DNA of 64,000 nucleotides, from contig CM034549.1 of assembly GCA_020055645.1 (NCBI GenBank), positions 18,435,930 to 18,499,929 of the forward strand, written 5' to 3'. Shown here piece by piece: positions 52,614 through 61,650 of the stretch. Source of the stretch: Tomocerus qinae. Taxonomy: Eukaryota > Arthropoda > Collembola > Entomobryomorpha > Tomoceridae. The notes beneath the pieces were generated by a model. It searched no databases and was not told the origin of the DNA. It was given only the letters and a program-made list of their open reading frames with translations. Position 1 is the first letter of the stretch. Each line of letters begins with the position of its first letter. The position numbers and the translations under genes were made by a program.

Positions 52614-52860
52614 TGTCTCAACGCTCATAACCAATGCAGGCTCAACTATTGAAGGCAGATGTCGAAGTATGAAATTCTTGTAATTAAGTGGTATTATACT
52701 ATAGGCGATTATTATGATTGGATTAAACTTCAGTAAGATGTGTCTTTCATTCAAAACAGGCAACATAATATGCAGAAAAGCGTGCGGGATATTTGGCAAT
52801 GTCAGATATCTTTTTAGCACAACAAAGACAGACAAATTCGGAGAGTACCTTATTTACCAT
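52614..52860 (+). pseudogene. Degenerate CAP-gene copy D
   Basis: The stretch keeps the gene layout in decayed form. An exon-1 remnant (52614-52666, with CTCATAACCAATGCAGG matching AHNEYR) has a deletion of about 13 bp that shifts the frame. It still has a gtatga donor at 52667 and the paralogues' acceptor (tcaaaacag) before an exon-2 remnant at 52760. There the second codon after ACA is TAA where the active genes have CAG. Similarity (AEKRAGYLAMSD) fades by about 52860. The signal-peptide part is missing. It lies on the plus strand between two minus-strand paralogues. Confidence 0.85.
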
Positions 52861-53211
52861 CGCACCAATCGGGGGTAATCTATACCCGACGATTCAAATT
52901 TATAAAACTTTCGACTTCTAATCGTTCGAACTTTGAACTGTGTGAACCTATTGCTTACACTGTGTTACCACAGCTTATTTATTTAATCACCGTTATCAAT
53001 TGATAATTTGGTCACTTAAATTGAGTACATCTGTTGAAATTATTGCAATTATTCGGTGTCAGATATTATACTGCAAGGATTTCCACCACAAAAATTTATA
53101 CATTGTACAATAGTGTTTGCCTTGAATTGATTAACTTTTATTAAACACACATGCCTATTTCCTTGTTTGATTCCTTTAGTTTAATTACTGCATTATTATG
53201 CGGTTGGTGAA

Positions 53212-53912
53212 TTATTTGGCTGTCAAATAATTAAGTCCTATTGTCAGCAGACACACAATCTTGGACGCCCGCACATGAGAAGACATTGACTCTGAGCCAC
53301 CCTTCACAACATTTTCTGCATATGCATTATTCCAATTTCCAGGTGGATTGTATTCGGCAGCAACAAAAACTTGGTTTCCTTCAGCATTTCTTTTCACTGC
53401 CATTCCAAGTAGTTTTGAGCCTTTCCACACTACCTGAGTAAAATGTCCTATCATTTTGTTAGGGGCCAATGGGGATCCAGGATTATTGAAGTCGTAATCT
53501 TTTATTTCATCGTACCAAGATTGAATCGCCATGTTGATAATCGTTGTATCGTCGGGTAATGATTGCCCAGAAACCGAGTAATAGTAAATATTCTCTCCAT
53601 ATGTATCTCCTCTGTCTTTGCTGTGCTCAAAGACGCCTGACATTGCCATATACTCTGCATGCTTTTCTGCAAACTGTGTTGCCTGTTTTGAATGTAAGAA
53701 ACATTTTATAATGTTGCATATAGTTCAATTAATTTAGTTGCAATATTACAAGAATTACATACTTGGGGATCTAACTGTAAAGGTTGAGCATCGTGTTTAG
53801 CCCTGTAATCGTTATGAGCCTTGAGACCAGCCTCTAGATAGGACTCCGCTTCTACATTACTTAAAACTACAAGCAGCAGACCCCAAGCTCTTAGAATACT
53901 CCGAGTATCCAT
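53212..53912 (-). CDS. Secreted GAPR-1-like CAP protein, copy E
   Basis: Exon 1 is 53912-53763 (150 nt), exon 2 is 53682-53212; 206 residues. It has a signal peptide (GLLLVVLSNVEAES), KAHNDYRAKHDAQPL, the complete tetrad His70 (FEHSKDRG), Glu80 (YGENIY), Glu109 (WYDEI), His130 (GHFTQVVWKGSK), and YNPPGN. The C-terminal hydrophobic segment (IVCLLTIGLNYL) after a Ser-rich stretch looks like a GPI-attachment signal. The donor gtatgt and acceptor attcaaaacag match the paralogues. Confidence 0.9.
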
Positions 53913-54616
53913 GATTCGTTTTGCACTCTCTGATTTGAAAGATTATCCCACACTCGCTGAGTGAACTTGCTTTGATTCATGCATTAGTTTTATTTGTCAC
54001 TGATTATTACAGTACTTTGTCATGACATTCATTCAAGTTTTAATGGTGATGGTATACAGTTAAAAAGTCCAGATTGTTTATGCCACGAATGGGGATGTTG
54101 CTATACGTATCTAACAAAAATAGTATCAACTAAACTAAGTCAAAGTAGATGCACAGAGCTCGTCTAGTTTCTGTTTATGGAAGCCAGTCTGTATAAATTA
54201 GACGCAAATATCGCAAATATTGTTCAGCCGTCCAAACCTCACTCTACAGGGCTGACTATGACTTATCGCTATCTCGTCAATGGTCGCAATCAGCCCTGTA
54301 GAGTGAGGTTAGAACGGCTGAACAATAAACACAATCATAAAGTGAAAGCTGGGCTGTGAAACCCATTTATTTGACATTTGACAATTATGTCTACACGTAA
54401 ATTACAATAGTAAATTCTATACAAACTGAGAAATACTGAGGTTAGTACTCTAAAACAATGACTTAATGTCAACGGTAACTCTTTAGATAAAATTCTTTAC
54501 AATACGTCATCACATGGAAGAGAGATATTTCACTTAGCTGGTTTCTGAGTTCACTGCTACCTAATTTACATAAAATGAATAATTAATTATTATTTACCAC
54601 TCGATACTTATGTAAT
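53913..54616. other. Spacer between the CAP cluster and the Mutator-type element
   Basis: It contains a 37-bp-arm inverted repeat (listed separately) and AT-rich sequence. No gene recognised. Confidence 0.7.
54219..54326. repeat. Inverted repeat with 37-bp arms
   Basis: Left arm 54219-54255 and right arm 54290-54326 are reverse complements with two mismatches around a 34-bp loop. The outer ends read TTGTTCAGCCG and are preceded and followed by TA. It looks like a small MITE or foldback insertion, with TA as a possible target duplication; the superfamily is uncertain. Confidence 0.85.
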
Positions 54617-56107
54617 TTAAGTAAATTTAGAGAAACAGTTTGAATTAATAATTTTAAATTTTACCTCTGAAGTAATCTTCTTTTTCTTGGCTTCTTGCTC
54701 ACGGATTTTGTCAGCTCTGTAAGAAGGTTGTCGGTAACCCATATTTCTTTCAAGTCGTGAATCTACTAATTCTGGAAGCAGATCTTCCCTGGCAAATCTG
54801 TCCAGCTTGCTTTTCAATACTGCCCAAGCATCAAAAGTTTGATTTCTATAAATTCGGTGAACTAATATATGTCCTTCAGGTGCCATTGGTTGATTTTGTT
54901 CATTAAGAGGACCCTGAGTCCAAATTATAAAGTCGCACCAAGTTCTATTGGTAATATGAAGCTGCATGATGACTTGAAAATAGTATTCGTGATTTTTCCT
55001 AAGACACATATTTCCGTTTTTATCTCTTGTCAGATAAGAATTCTGTTTTCGGTCAGAAACATTAATAGGAAGCATATACTTTTCCTTAGAAGGACACTTC
55101 ACTTCCACAATCCCGTCTTCTCCCACGAGACCGTCAGGGCTCGCCCCTAATAGAGGGTTTTCTAACGAGATAAACAGGCCGGCTTTCTGAACCGCACAAT
55201 TGTACATCAGCTCATATGTTTGAATTGCAACAGATTCGTTTCTCTTTCCCCACATGGTATCTGCATTCCCATGAAATTTTGGGTAATCATAAATTATTCT
55301 ATCAAGCCATTTGACATTTGACGTGCTATCTCTTAATCCAGACAATTTTCCAGCGTTACTAGCAGTTATCATTGAAGCCTTTCGAGCAACATATTTTTCG
55401 CATTCATACTGGTTGACGGTGTCGAGGTGTACTTTCCATTGTTCAGAAGCATTTTGAATCTTTTTAGCGGTTAAGTAGCGCTCCATTTCTTCTTTCAAAT
55501 CATTTGTCGACATATCAGGTTTTAGGGCGTTTGGGCCATAGTCGTTATCTTCAAAATAAATGCGACTGTTACTGAAATATTTTGGTACGGCTGTTGAACT
55601 TGTAAATGGTTTTCCACGAGAAATACGCTTCTTATTGTTTTTTGCGTATATTCTGTTTTGTTCACGTTCACGAAGCCCACGGAGGTATCTATTCTGAATT
55701 ATCGAACTGGGAGGGCTACCTTTAATCAATTGCATTGTAGGACCATACCATCCAACACCGTACATATTACCCAAAAACGTCTGGAACGATTTTCGCTCAT
55801 AAGAGCCCGCTTGTAAAGGATTTACTCTTTTGCCTTGAAGAAACTTGGCAAATTGGCTGAAGTAATTTTCTGATAAGTTGGTAGTACGGCCTAGTATCAA
55901 CGATTTGCTATTTTGTGAAACTTTGTTGATAATTCTTTTGCACTCATTGTAAAGCGGCGAATTTTTGAGAACCAAATATTTTTTGTCCGACGGGTTTTCT
56001 TCTTTTTCAGTGTCAGTGGTCAATGATCTGGTTTGTTTCACATATTTTTGGTACTTGTAGAATTCCATCCCTGCAAAAATGTGGTTTGCATTTTCCGTGC
56101 TCTCCAA
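54617..56107 (-). CDS. Transposase C-terminal part fused to YqaJ-like PD-(D/E)xK nuclease
   Basis: 496 residues if read from the ATG at 56107, although that Met may not be a real start. Residues about 50-110 (KSLILGRTTNLSENYFSQFA and on) look like the end of the transposase core, with Glu80 as candidate third catalytic residue. Residues about 235-395 are a YqaJ/lambda-exonuclease-type domain: MITASNAGKLSG, WGKRNESVAIQTYE (Glu291), GASPDG (Asp325), GIVEVKCPSKE (Glu335-x-Lys337) and YYFQVIMQLH (Gln378, Gln382). All expected catalytic positions are present. The frame overlaps the upstream transposase frame by 95 bp. Confidence 0.82.
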   Translation of the reverse strand: MESTENANHIFAGMEFYKYQKYVKQTRSLTTDTEKEENPSDKKYLVLKNSPLYNECKRIINKVSQNSKSLILGRTTNLSENYFSQFAKFLQGKRVNPLQAGSYERKSFQTFLGNMYGVGWYGPTMQLIKGSPPSSIIQNRYLRGLREREQNRIYAKNNKKRISRGKPFTSSTAVPKYFSNSRIYFEDNDYGPNALKPDMSTNDLKEEMERYLTAKKIQNASEQWKVHLDTVNQYECEKYVARKASMITASNAGKLSGLRDSTSNVKWLDRIIYDYPKFHGNADTMWGKRNESVAIQTYELMYNCAVQKAGLFISLENPLLGASPDGLVGEDGIVEVKCPSKEKYMLPINVSDRKQNSYLTRDKNGNMCLRKNHEYYFQVIMQLHITNRTWCDFIIWTQGPLNEQNQPMAPEGHILVHRIYRNQTFDAWAVLKSKLDRFAREDLLPELVDSRLERNMGYRQPSYRADKIREQEAKKKKITSEVKFKIINSNCFSKFT

Positions 56108-57254
56108 TTGTGTGATCTAATACATTTTCAATATCAAACCGTAAGGAATTAATACCACTCGTTGAAATATTATCTGAATGGAAAGCCAGTGCATATACGC
56201 ATGCCTTTCCAATTCTATCCACAATTTTGGTAAACAACTTTCGGTGATCAATTAGATAGATCTTTTGTCCCATCAATTTTCGGAGGTTTTTATTCATGCA
56301 ACGTATTGAGTGATTCTTGCATTCAATTTTATCTACTGTTGCAAAATTGTTCTCCTTGTTGCAATATATAGCTTGAATTTCATGGAAAACAGAAGAATCC
56401 CTATCACCTGTATATCGCCTGTAGCGCATATTGTGCATCTTTACACTTCTTTCAAATCCTTCTCTTATCATTGATGGTTCCATCCCACTAGAAGTTCCAG
56501 ACCAGTTTTTAAAACACTGATGCGGATGCTTTTCTCCATAAACTTGGCAAACATAACAACTTTTATTCCTGGTTGAAATAAACAAGACTTTTCCAGTGAG
56601 TACTCCAATCAGTACGGCAGATCCTCCCGATGAAGTTCCATGATTTCCATAAGATCTCTTCGACCAAGCACAGTCTCCCTCGACATCTGTGTACACCATA
56701 CCATCACTATCAACCCAACCGAGTTCAAGTGCTCGTTCTCTTTCTTCTTGCCCGTTTTCTGCGATGAGTTTTTCGGTTACAGTCTTTAACTCTTCATGAA
56801 ATTTTCGTTCTCGATCTATAAATTTTCGTTTACTCATAAAAGGTATCTCCAACACTGTCATTGAATGTTCAATGGCAGAAAAACCTGCCCCAGCTGAATT
56901 TGCTGCCCATACACCAGCTTCGTTAGGAGACAATGAGCAATCGTTACAGTCACTTTGAATATTAAAGACGGCTGAACATTGTGTACACAATACTGTAAAC
57001 GACGTAAATAATCCGTCTCTAATTTCTTTGTGGATTTGTAAATTGGCCCCAGCACACTGTTCTCCATGTTCAGCAGAGATATTCAATGCTTGTTCCATTG
57101 CCACTATGGAGAATAGTCGACGACCCTCTGGTTTTTTCACTGCACGAGGTTTCTTTTTTTGCCCTTCCCCGTCAGCCATTTTGAGGCGCTTTGCATTCCG
57201 TGCTGTAGCAGCATTCTGTATTTTCTGTCTCTTTGAATTCTTTGGCTTCGTCAT
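56013..57254 (-). CDS. Mutator-like transposase, N-terminal and first catalytic part
   Basis: 413 residues from an ATG at 57254. The first 45 residues are very basic (KKKPRAVKKPEGRR), followed by a zinc-finger-like Cys pattern (Cys90, Cys93, Cys103, Cys106). The core has DVEGDCAWSKRSYGNHGTSS (Asp194, probable first catalytic Asp), AVLIGVLTGKVLFI, a CYVC...CFKNWSG segment, and YTGDRDSSVF (probable second Asp at 284 or 286). These match the Mutator-like transposase domain found in many arthropod proteins. From about residue 390 (CKPHFC) the frame loses similarity, and the continuation is found in the next frame (56107-54617). The probable third acidic residue is there, so this piece alone should not be active. 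Confidence 0.82.
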   Translation of the reverse strand: MTKPKNSKRQKIQNAATARNAKRLKMADGEGQKKKPRAVKKPEGRRLFSIVAMEQALNISAEHGEQCAGANLQIHKEIRDGLFTSFTVLCTQCSAVFNIQSDCNDCSLSPNEAGVWAANSAGAGFSAIEHSMTVLEIPFMSKRKFIDRERKFHEELKTVTEKLIAENGQEERERALELGWVDSDGMVYTDVEGDCAWSKRSYGNHGTSSGGSAVLIGVLTGKVLFISTRNKSCYVCQVYGEKHPHQCFKNWSGTSSGMEPSMIREGFERSVKMHNMRYRRYTGDRDSSVFHEIQAIYCNKENNFATVDKIECKNHSIRCMNKNLRKLMGQKIYLIDHRKLFTKIVDRIGKACVYALAFHSDNISTSGINSLRFDIENVLDHTIGEHGKCKPHFCRDGILQVPKICETNQIIDH

Positions 57255-57780
57255 TTTCTGTAGTTACAAGAGATTTTTAATTTATAATTTAAAACTTTAT
57301 TAATTTAATTTTTGTTTGCAACATTTATAGCAAATTCAATAAAAAAATTATTTGCCAAAATAATGTGATCACTGATCATTTGTAATAGAAACAATTTAAA
57401 AATAAAGGTTATTTATTATTTATAATCAAACTGGTTACTTTAATAATTTAAAAATGATTTTGAAATGCTCATATCTCTTTTAAATTGAAATAATAGTTTA
57501 GAATTGAAAATTGACAGTTATTACAATCATATAATTAGAAAATTTCATTTTTCAAAAATAAAAAAAATATTTAGTTTATAAGTGCCTAATCCCTATTTCC
57601 TAACTTAAATTGGAAATAAATTCCATAAGAATCGGAATTTACTAGCCTACCCTATTAGTTTTGTGTTATTTACCTTCGGGCTGGGGCTGCAAGGCCACTC
57701 CAAAGGAGTCCCGTGTGAAGGCATTGTAATATATGCTGGGACGGGCCCGACCAACACTGAAAATACAGTGCAACGACGTC

Positions 57781-57838
57781 CACAGTAAAGAATTCCTTGT
57801 TGCCCATAAAAAAGCCCACGAAGGAATTCTTTACTGTG
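57781..57838. repeat. Perfect 18-bp hairpin
   Basis: CACAGTAAAGAATTCCTT (57781-57798) and its exact reverse complement (57821-57838) are separated by 22 bp. This could be an RNA hairpin, a small MITE end or a cruciform; nothing decides between them. Confidence 0.88.
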
Positions 57839-58151
57839 AAACAACCCTGGGTACGGCGTGCAATGTACCCCCTGTTCCCTGCCTATTGTCCTTCTCAAAA
57901 AACACTGAAAAAGTCGGACTAACTGAGATAGAAGACAGAAATTCACCTTTTGTAGAGACCCATACGCACAGAGCACAACCAGATTTGAAATGAATATGGA
58001 TGAAAATGACATGAAAGTCTCACAAGTCCATGATAGATAAAGATGTATTATGCAAATTTAGCGCAAAAACATTGTTACCAAGGATAGACACTTTTCTCAC
58101 TAAGCCCCATGACGGCCTATGAGAGTTGCACAAAATGATAACTTTTTTTAG

Positions 58152-58462
58152 CAAAAGCGATATAACTTGAGGAATACTATACCGAAAATTGTAAGGTTGG
58201 TACCACCAGAAAGCCAGAATCCTCATTGACACCGTTTATAAGTCGTATTTTCATTTGACGGCTTAGATCGGATGTAATTAATATTTTTGCCATCAAATAT
58301 AGCCAAAAAATGTCACTTTTTACGGAAACATCAATTACATCCGATCTAAGCCGTCAAATAAAAATACGACTTATAAACGGTGTCAATGAGGATTCTGGCT
58401 TTCTGGTGGTACCAACCTTACAATTTTCGGTCCAGTATTCCTCAAGTTATATCGCTTTTGCC
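58152..58462. repeat. Long near-perfect palindrome, 129-bp arms
   Basis: The arms 58152-58280 and 58334-58462 are reverse complements with only three mismatches; the loop is about 53 bp. Arm ends read GCAAAAGCGATATAACTTGA outward. No clear target-site duplication is seen. It may be a foldback/MITE element or a source of hairpin RNA. Confidence 0.92.
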
Positions 58463-60030
58463 AAAGGACATTTAAAAGGCAATTTGATAGTCAAGATTTC
58501 ATCTCAGTTTCCATGCACCCTTACGTTAACTGCTTCAATCGAAGTTGTCTTTTTGCAAAATTGCAATCGAACCGTTTACACTAATAATAGCCACCTCCTC
58601 GGCTAGCGTGTTAGGAAGGTTCATTTGCTTTTAAAATGCATAATAAAAACTAAATGTCTCAACTAAACATTGCCGTGCATGTGCATAAAATATTATTATG
58701 CTATTTAATTCTATGAATCAACTAAATCAAAATTAATTTCAAATAGGTGGTAATAGAATAAGGTGAGCAATGGAATATATAAAGTGCAATAATTTGAAAT
58801 TTTGGAGAAAATCATCTCTTGTAATACTTAAGACAAAAAATAATTATTTTATTCCCCAAGATTCCCATAAAATGTACATTATTTCATCTAAGCATGAAGA
58901 TTCTTGAACTCGCTGAAAGAAATTGCAAATCTGGTACATAATATAGGTATATTGGAATGTAAGTGTAGTTACTAATGGAAGAAAACACATTTATGAAGTA
59001 GAGTAAGTTTACCAATTGTAGATAATGGACAGCTGTATCAACAAAATGATTAATGAGAAAATGTGGAAGGGACTGTGGGAGTTCTTTTACATATATATAG
59101 CTAAGTAAATGGATAGTTAAAAGGACGATGGTTGTAAAATAAATTCCAGGTATGGTACTTCTCCTGACAAGACATGTAATAAAAAGACTGTGTGTAAATA
59201 GGTTTAGTAGGAGAAGGTAGTTGAATATGTGGGTATGCACATGGGAAAGTGTAGGAAATAAATTGGAGAAAGTCAAGTAAAAGGAAATGAAAGGTAAGTA
59301 GATAGGAGAGTATAAAGTATTTATAAAGTCTGTATACGAAGACATGAGCGAGTAATTTGAGTCTCTCCAAACTCATAGCGATAGATTTGATAGAAAAGCA
59401 ATGGATAGATTGTTGTGGTACTTTGACTGGCTTTAGTGTGTAATGCAAGCCCTAATAAATAAGTGTTGACTGTCTGGACTCCTAGTTTGGCTCCTCTCTC
59501 TCCAGTTGAGAAGAGAAAGCTATTTGATGATAGGTTGAGCCGATGCCCGTAAATGTACGTGATGTTGTCTGTGGCAATTATCCCTTCGTTTCCTTTTCTC
59601 TTACCTTATTGCCTTTTCATGCCCCGCATTGGCCAACTGGAGCTCAACTCTCTTTTCTGGACGGCTGCAGCTCTTCCTCTCCTCCAATTACTATTCCACT
59701 CTATACCACTATTACTTATTAATGCTATCAACTACCCTTTTGTTTACTTCTCTGCATAATACCATTACAAATGTAGGTTTCTAGATTTTTTCACAAGACA
59801 TTGCCACACTCTTCTTCCCAGTCACTTCTTCAATAGCTCCTTTGAAAAATGACCCACAGCCACGCACGCGATGACTCACCTTTGTGTCATCATATTATAC
59901 CTATACATGGTGCCAATGTAATTTTACAGTAACTAAAAGTACTACTATTACAATATTTTCAATGCAATTTGAAATTAGATTATTTGAACTATTGTCTGGA
60001 TCTACTTTGTTATCAATTGTTTGGGCTTGC

Positions 60031-60440
60031 AATGCTATTTGGACTATTTTTTGGATTTGCATTGCTATTTGGACTATTTTTGGAGTTGTATTGCTATTTG
60101 GACTAATTTTTGGATTTGCATTGCTATTTGGACTATTTTTTGGATTTGCATTGTTATTTGGACTATTTTTTGGATTTGCATTGCTATTTGGACTAATTTT
60201 TGGATTTGCATTGCTATTTGGACTATTTTTTGGATTTGCATTGCTATTTGGACTATTTTTTGGATTTGCATTGCTATTTGGACTAATTTTTGGATTTGCA
60301 TTGCTATTTGGACTATTTTTTGGATTTGCATTGCTATTTGGACTATTTTTGGAGTTGTATTGCTATTTGGACTATTTTTTGGATTTACATTTTGCATTGC
60401 TATTTGGACTATTTTTTGGATTTGCATTGCTATTTGGACA
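60031..60440 (+). repeat. 30-bp minisatellite, about 13-14 copies with higher-order pattern
   Basis: The unit begins TTGCTATTTGGACTATTTTT and ends TGGATTTGCA (30 bp). Three variants alternate: one with CTAATTTTT (N), one with CTATTTTTT (F), and a 29-bp one ending GGAGTTGTA (E). The order is F, E, N, F, F, N, F, F, N, F, E, F, F, partial, so a 90-bp N-F-F block recurs. A short TTTTGCA insertion precedes the last full copy. Because the unit is a multiple of three, long open frames occur on both strands; they encode repeats such as FALLFGLFFG and are not taken as genes. Confidence 0.93.
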
Positions 60441-61614
60441 TGTGAATGTATATCTTTTGTCATATGTTTATTTAGTGCAATTAAATACGTTTGCGTGTCG
60501 GAGATATCTATTACTGAGTGGGTTTACACTTTAATTTCATCTGTAGTTATTTCGGCACATGACGCGCATTTGCCAATTGAACTTTCACAGTATTATAATA
60601 CAAAAGCCAAAACTGTTGGTACACCTTAGGAAATTGGTGCAATGTTCAATTCTAAGCAAATTGTGTCTCACAGGGAGATGTTAGGTTGTAAAAGTAGATT
60701 TTCTAGAATATATGTATATGGCTTGGAGTGTAATGGCATTGCCTTGCTCTGGAAACTTTTGTTCAATTTGAGTTGAATAAGGTTTTGCTTACATGTGAGT
60801 TTTCCCAAGTCCCAGTGCTTGTGCCACACTTACAGTGTCCTGTCTTTAGAGACAAAAAATATGCTTTGGCAAAGTTTCTGTCCGTTTCGTGAGTTATTCA
60901 TTGTTACCTGCCTCCAAAAAGCTACTTTATCTCTATCTATAGTCCCATGGAACTGAAAACCTCAGCAGAACTTTGTATTTTCAGTCTTCTGCTCCAGTTC
61001 TACATACCCTTGTATAATACTCCACTATCTACCTGTCCAACTGAACAAACTACATGCTAAAATTGAAGTCCTTAGTCTTATTCAATTTTCTATACGTCTA
61101 CCTCGTATTACTATGCATTAAGAAATTTGTTACGAACTTATTTCATCTAGAAAGTATGAAAACCTTGAATATTTTCGGTTTTTCTATTGTTTGTAAATGT
61201 ATTTCAAGAATTCAAGGTAAAGGATGGTTGTTTAATATGCAAAGGAAACAAAAACGAATTCTTCTGGTATAATAAATGGATAAGGAAATGTGAAAATTTT
61301 AAGTTCAAGTTGAAACAAGCAACATTTCCTGGTTGTTATGTATAAACAAGAGAAGGCGACCATAATTTTAGGTATATTTTGAGTACAGTCGCTGTATCTT
61401 ATGGCTAGTGTAGTAGGAATTCGGTGTTTAGTATGTATGTATATGGGAAAAGGTTAGGAATACTTAGTTAGGACATAAATCCATGAGAAAAGATGTAATA
61501 GGGCCGAGTAGTGAGACTGGTCTGGACGTAAATCCGTTCTAAGGACAAGCTATCTGTCCCAAGTTGTCTGGCTTGTGAAAAGAATAAGTGGTTGGAGCAT
61601 GCAATATGTAGGGA

Positions 61615-61650
61615 TATATATACAGAGGAATACAAGTCACCTCAGTGCAG
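61615..61650 (+). promoter_or_regulatory. Possible core promoter (TATA box and initiator)
   Basis: TATATATA starts at 61615 and an arthropod-like initiator TCAGTG has its A at 61644, 29 bp downstream, the normal TATA-to-start spacing. No clear coding exon follows: the first ATG at 61690 opens only a seven-codon frame. It could serve a non-coding or undetected spliced transcript, or be chance. Confidence 0.25.

Larger units (their letters stand above)
54617..57254 (-). mobile_element. Mutator-like transposon coding region (transposase plus YqaJ nuclease)
   Basis: Two overlapping reading frames on minus encode a Mutator-like transposase domain and a YqaJ-type nuclease, a pairing often annotated in invertebrate genomes as a mobile element. 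I could not find matching terminal inverted repeats or a target-site duplication, so only the coding part is delimited. Several unrelated inverted repeats sit just outside on both sides. Confidence 0.75.

Noticed and set aside
54219-58462. The 37-bp and 129-bp inverted repeats as the two ends of the Mutator-YqaJ element
   Set aside because: The two repeats have no sequence in common, so they cannot be its paired terminal repeats. They are listed as separate structures.
58884-59448. Overlapping minus-strand open frames of 153 and 115 codons
   Set aside because: The plus strand is purine-rich here, which depletes stops on minus. The products are hydrophobic low-complexity sequence with no family features.
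60021-60629. Long open frames (about 200 codons on plus, 129 on minus) with ten-residue repeats
   Set aside because: They follow from a minisatellite unit of 30 bp, a multiple of three, and are open in several frames at once. There are no splice or start signals to favour any of them.
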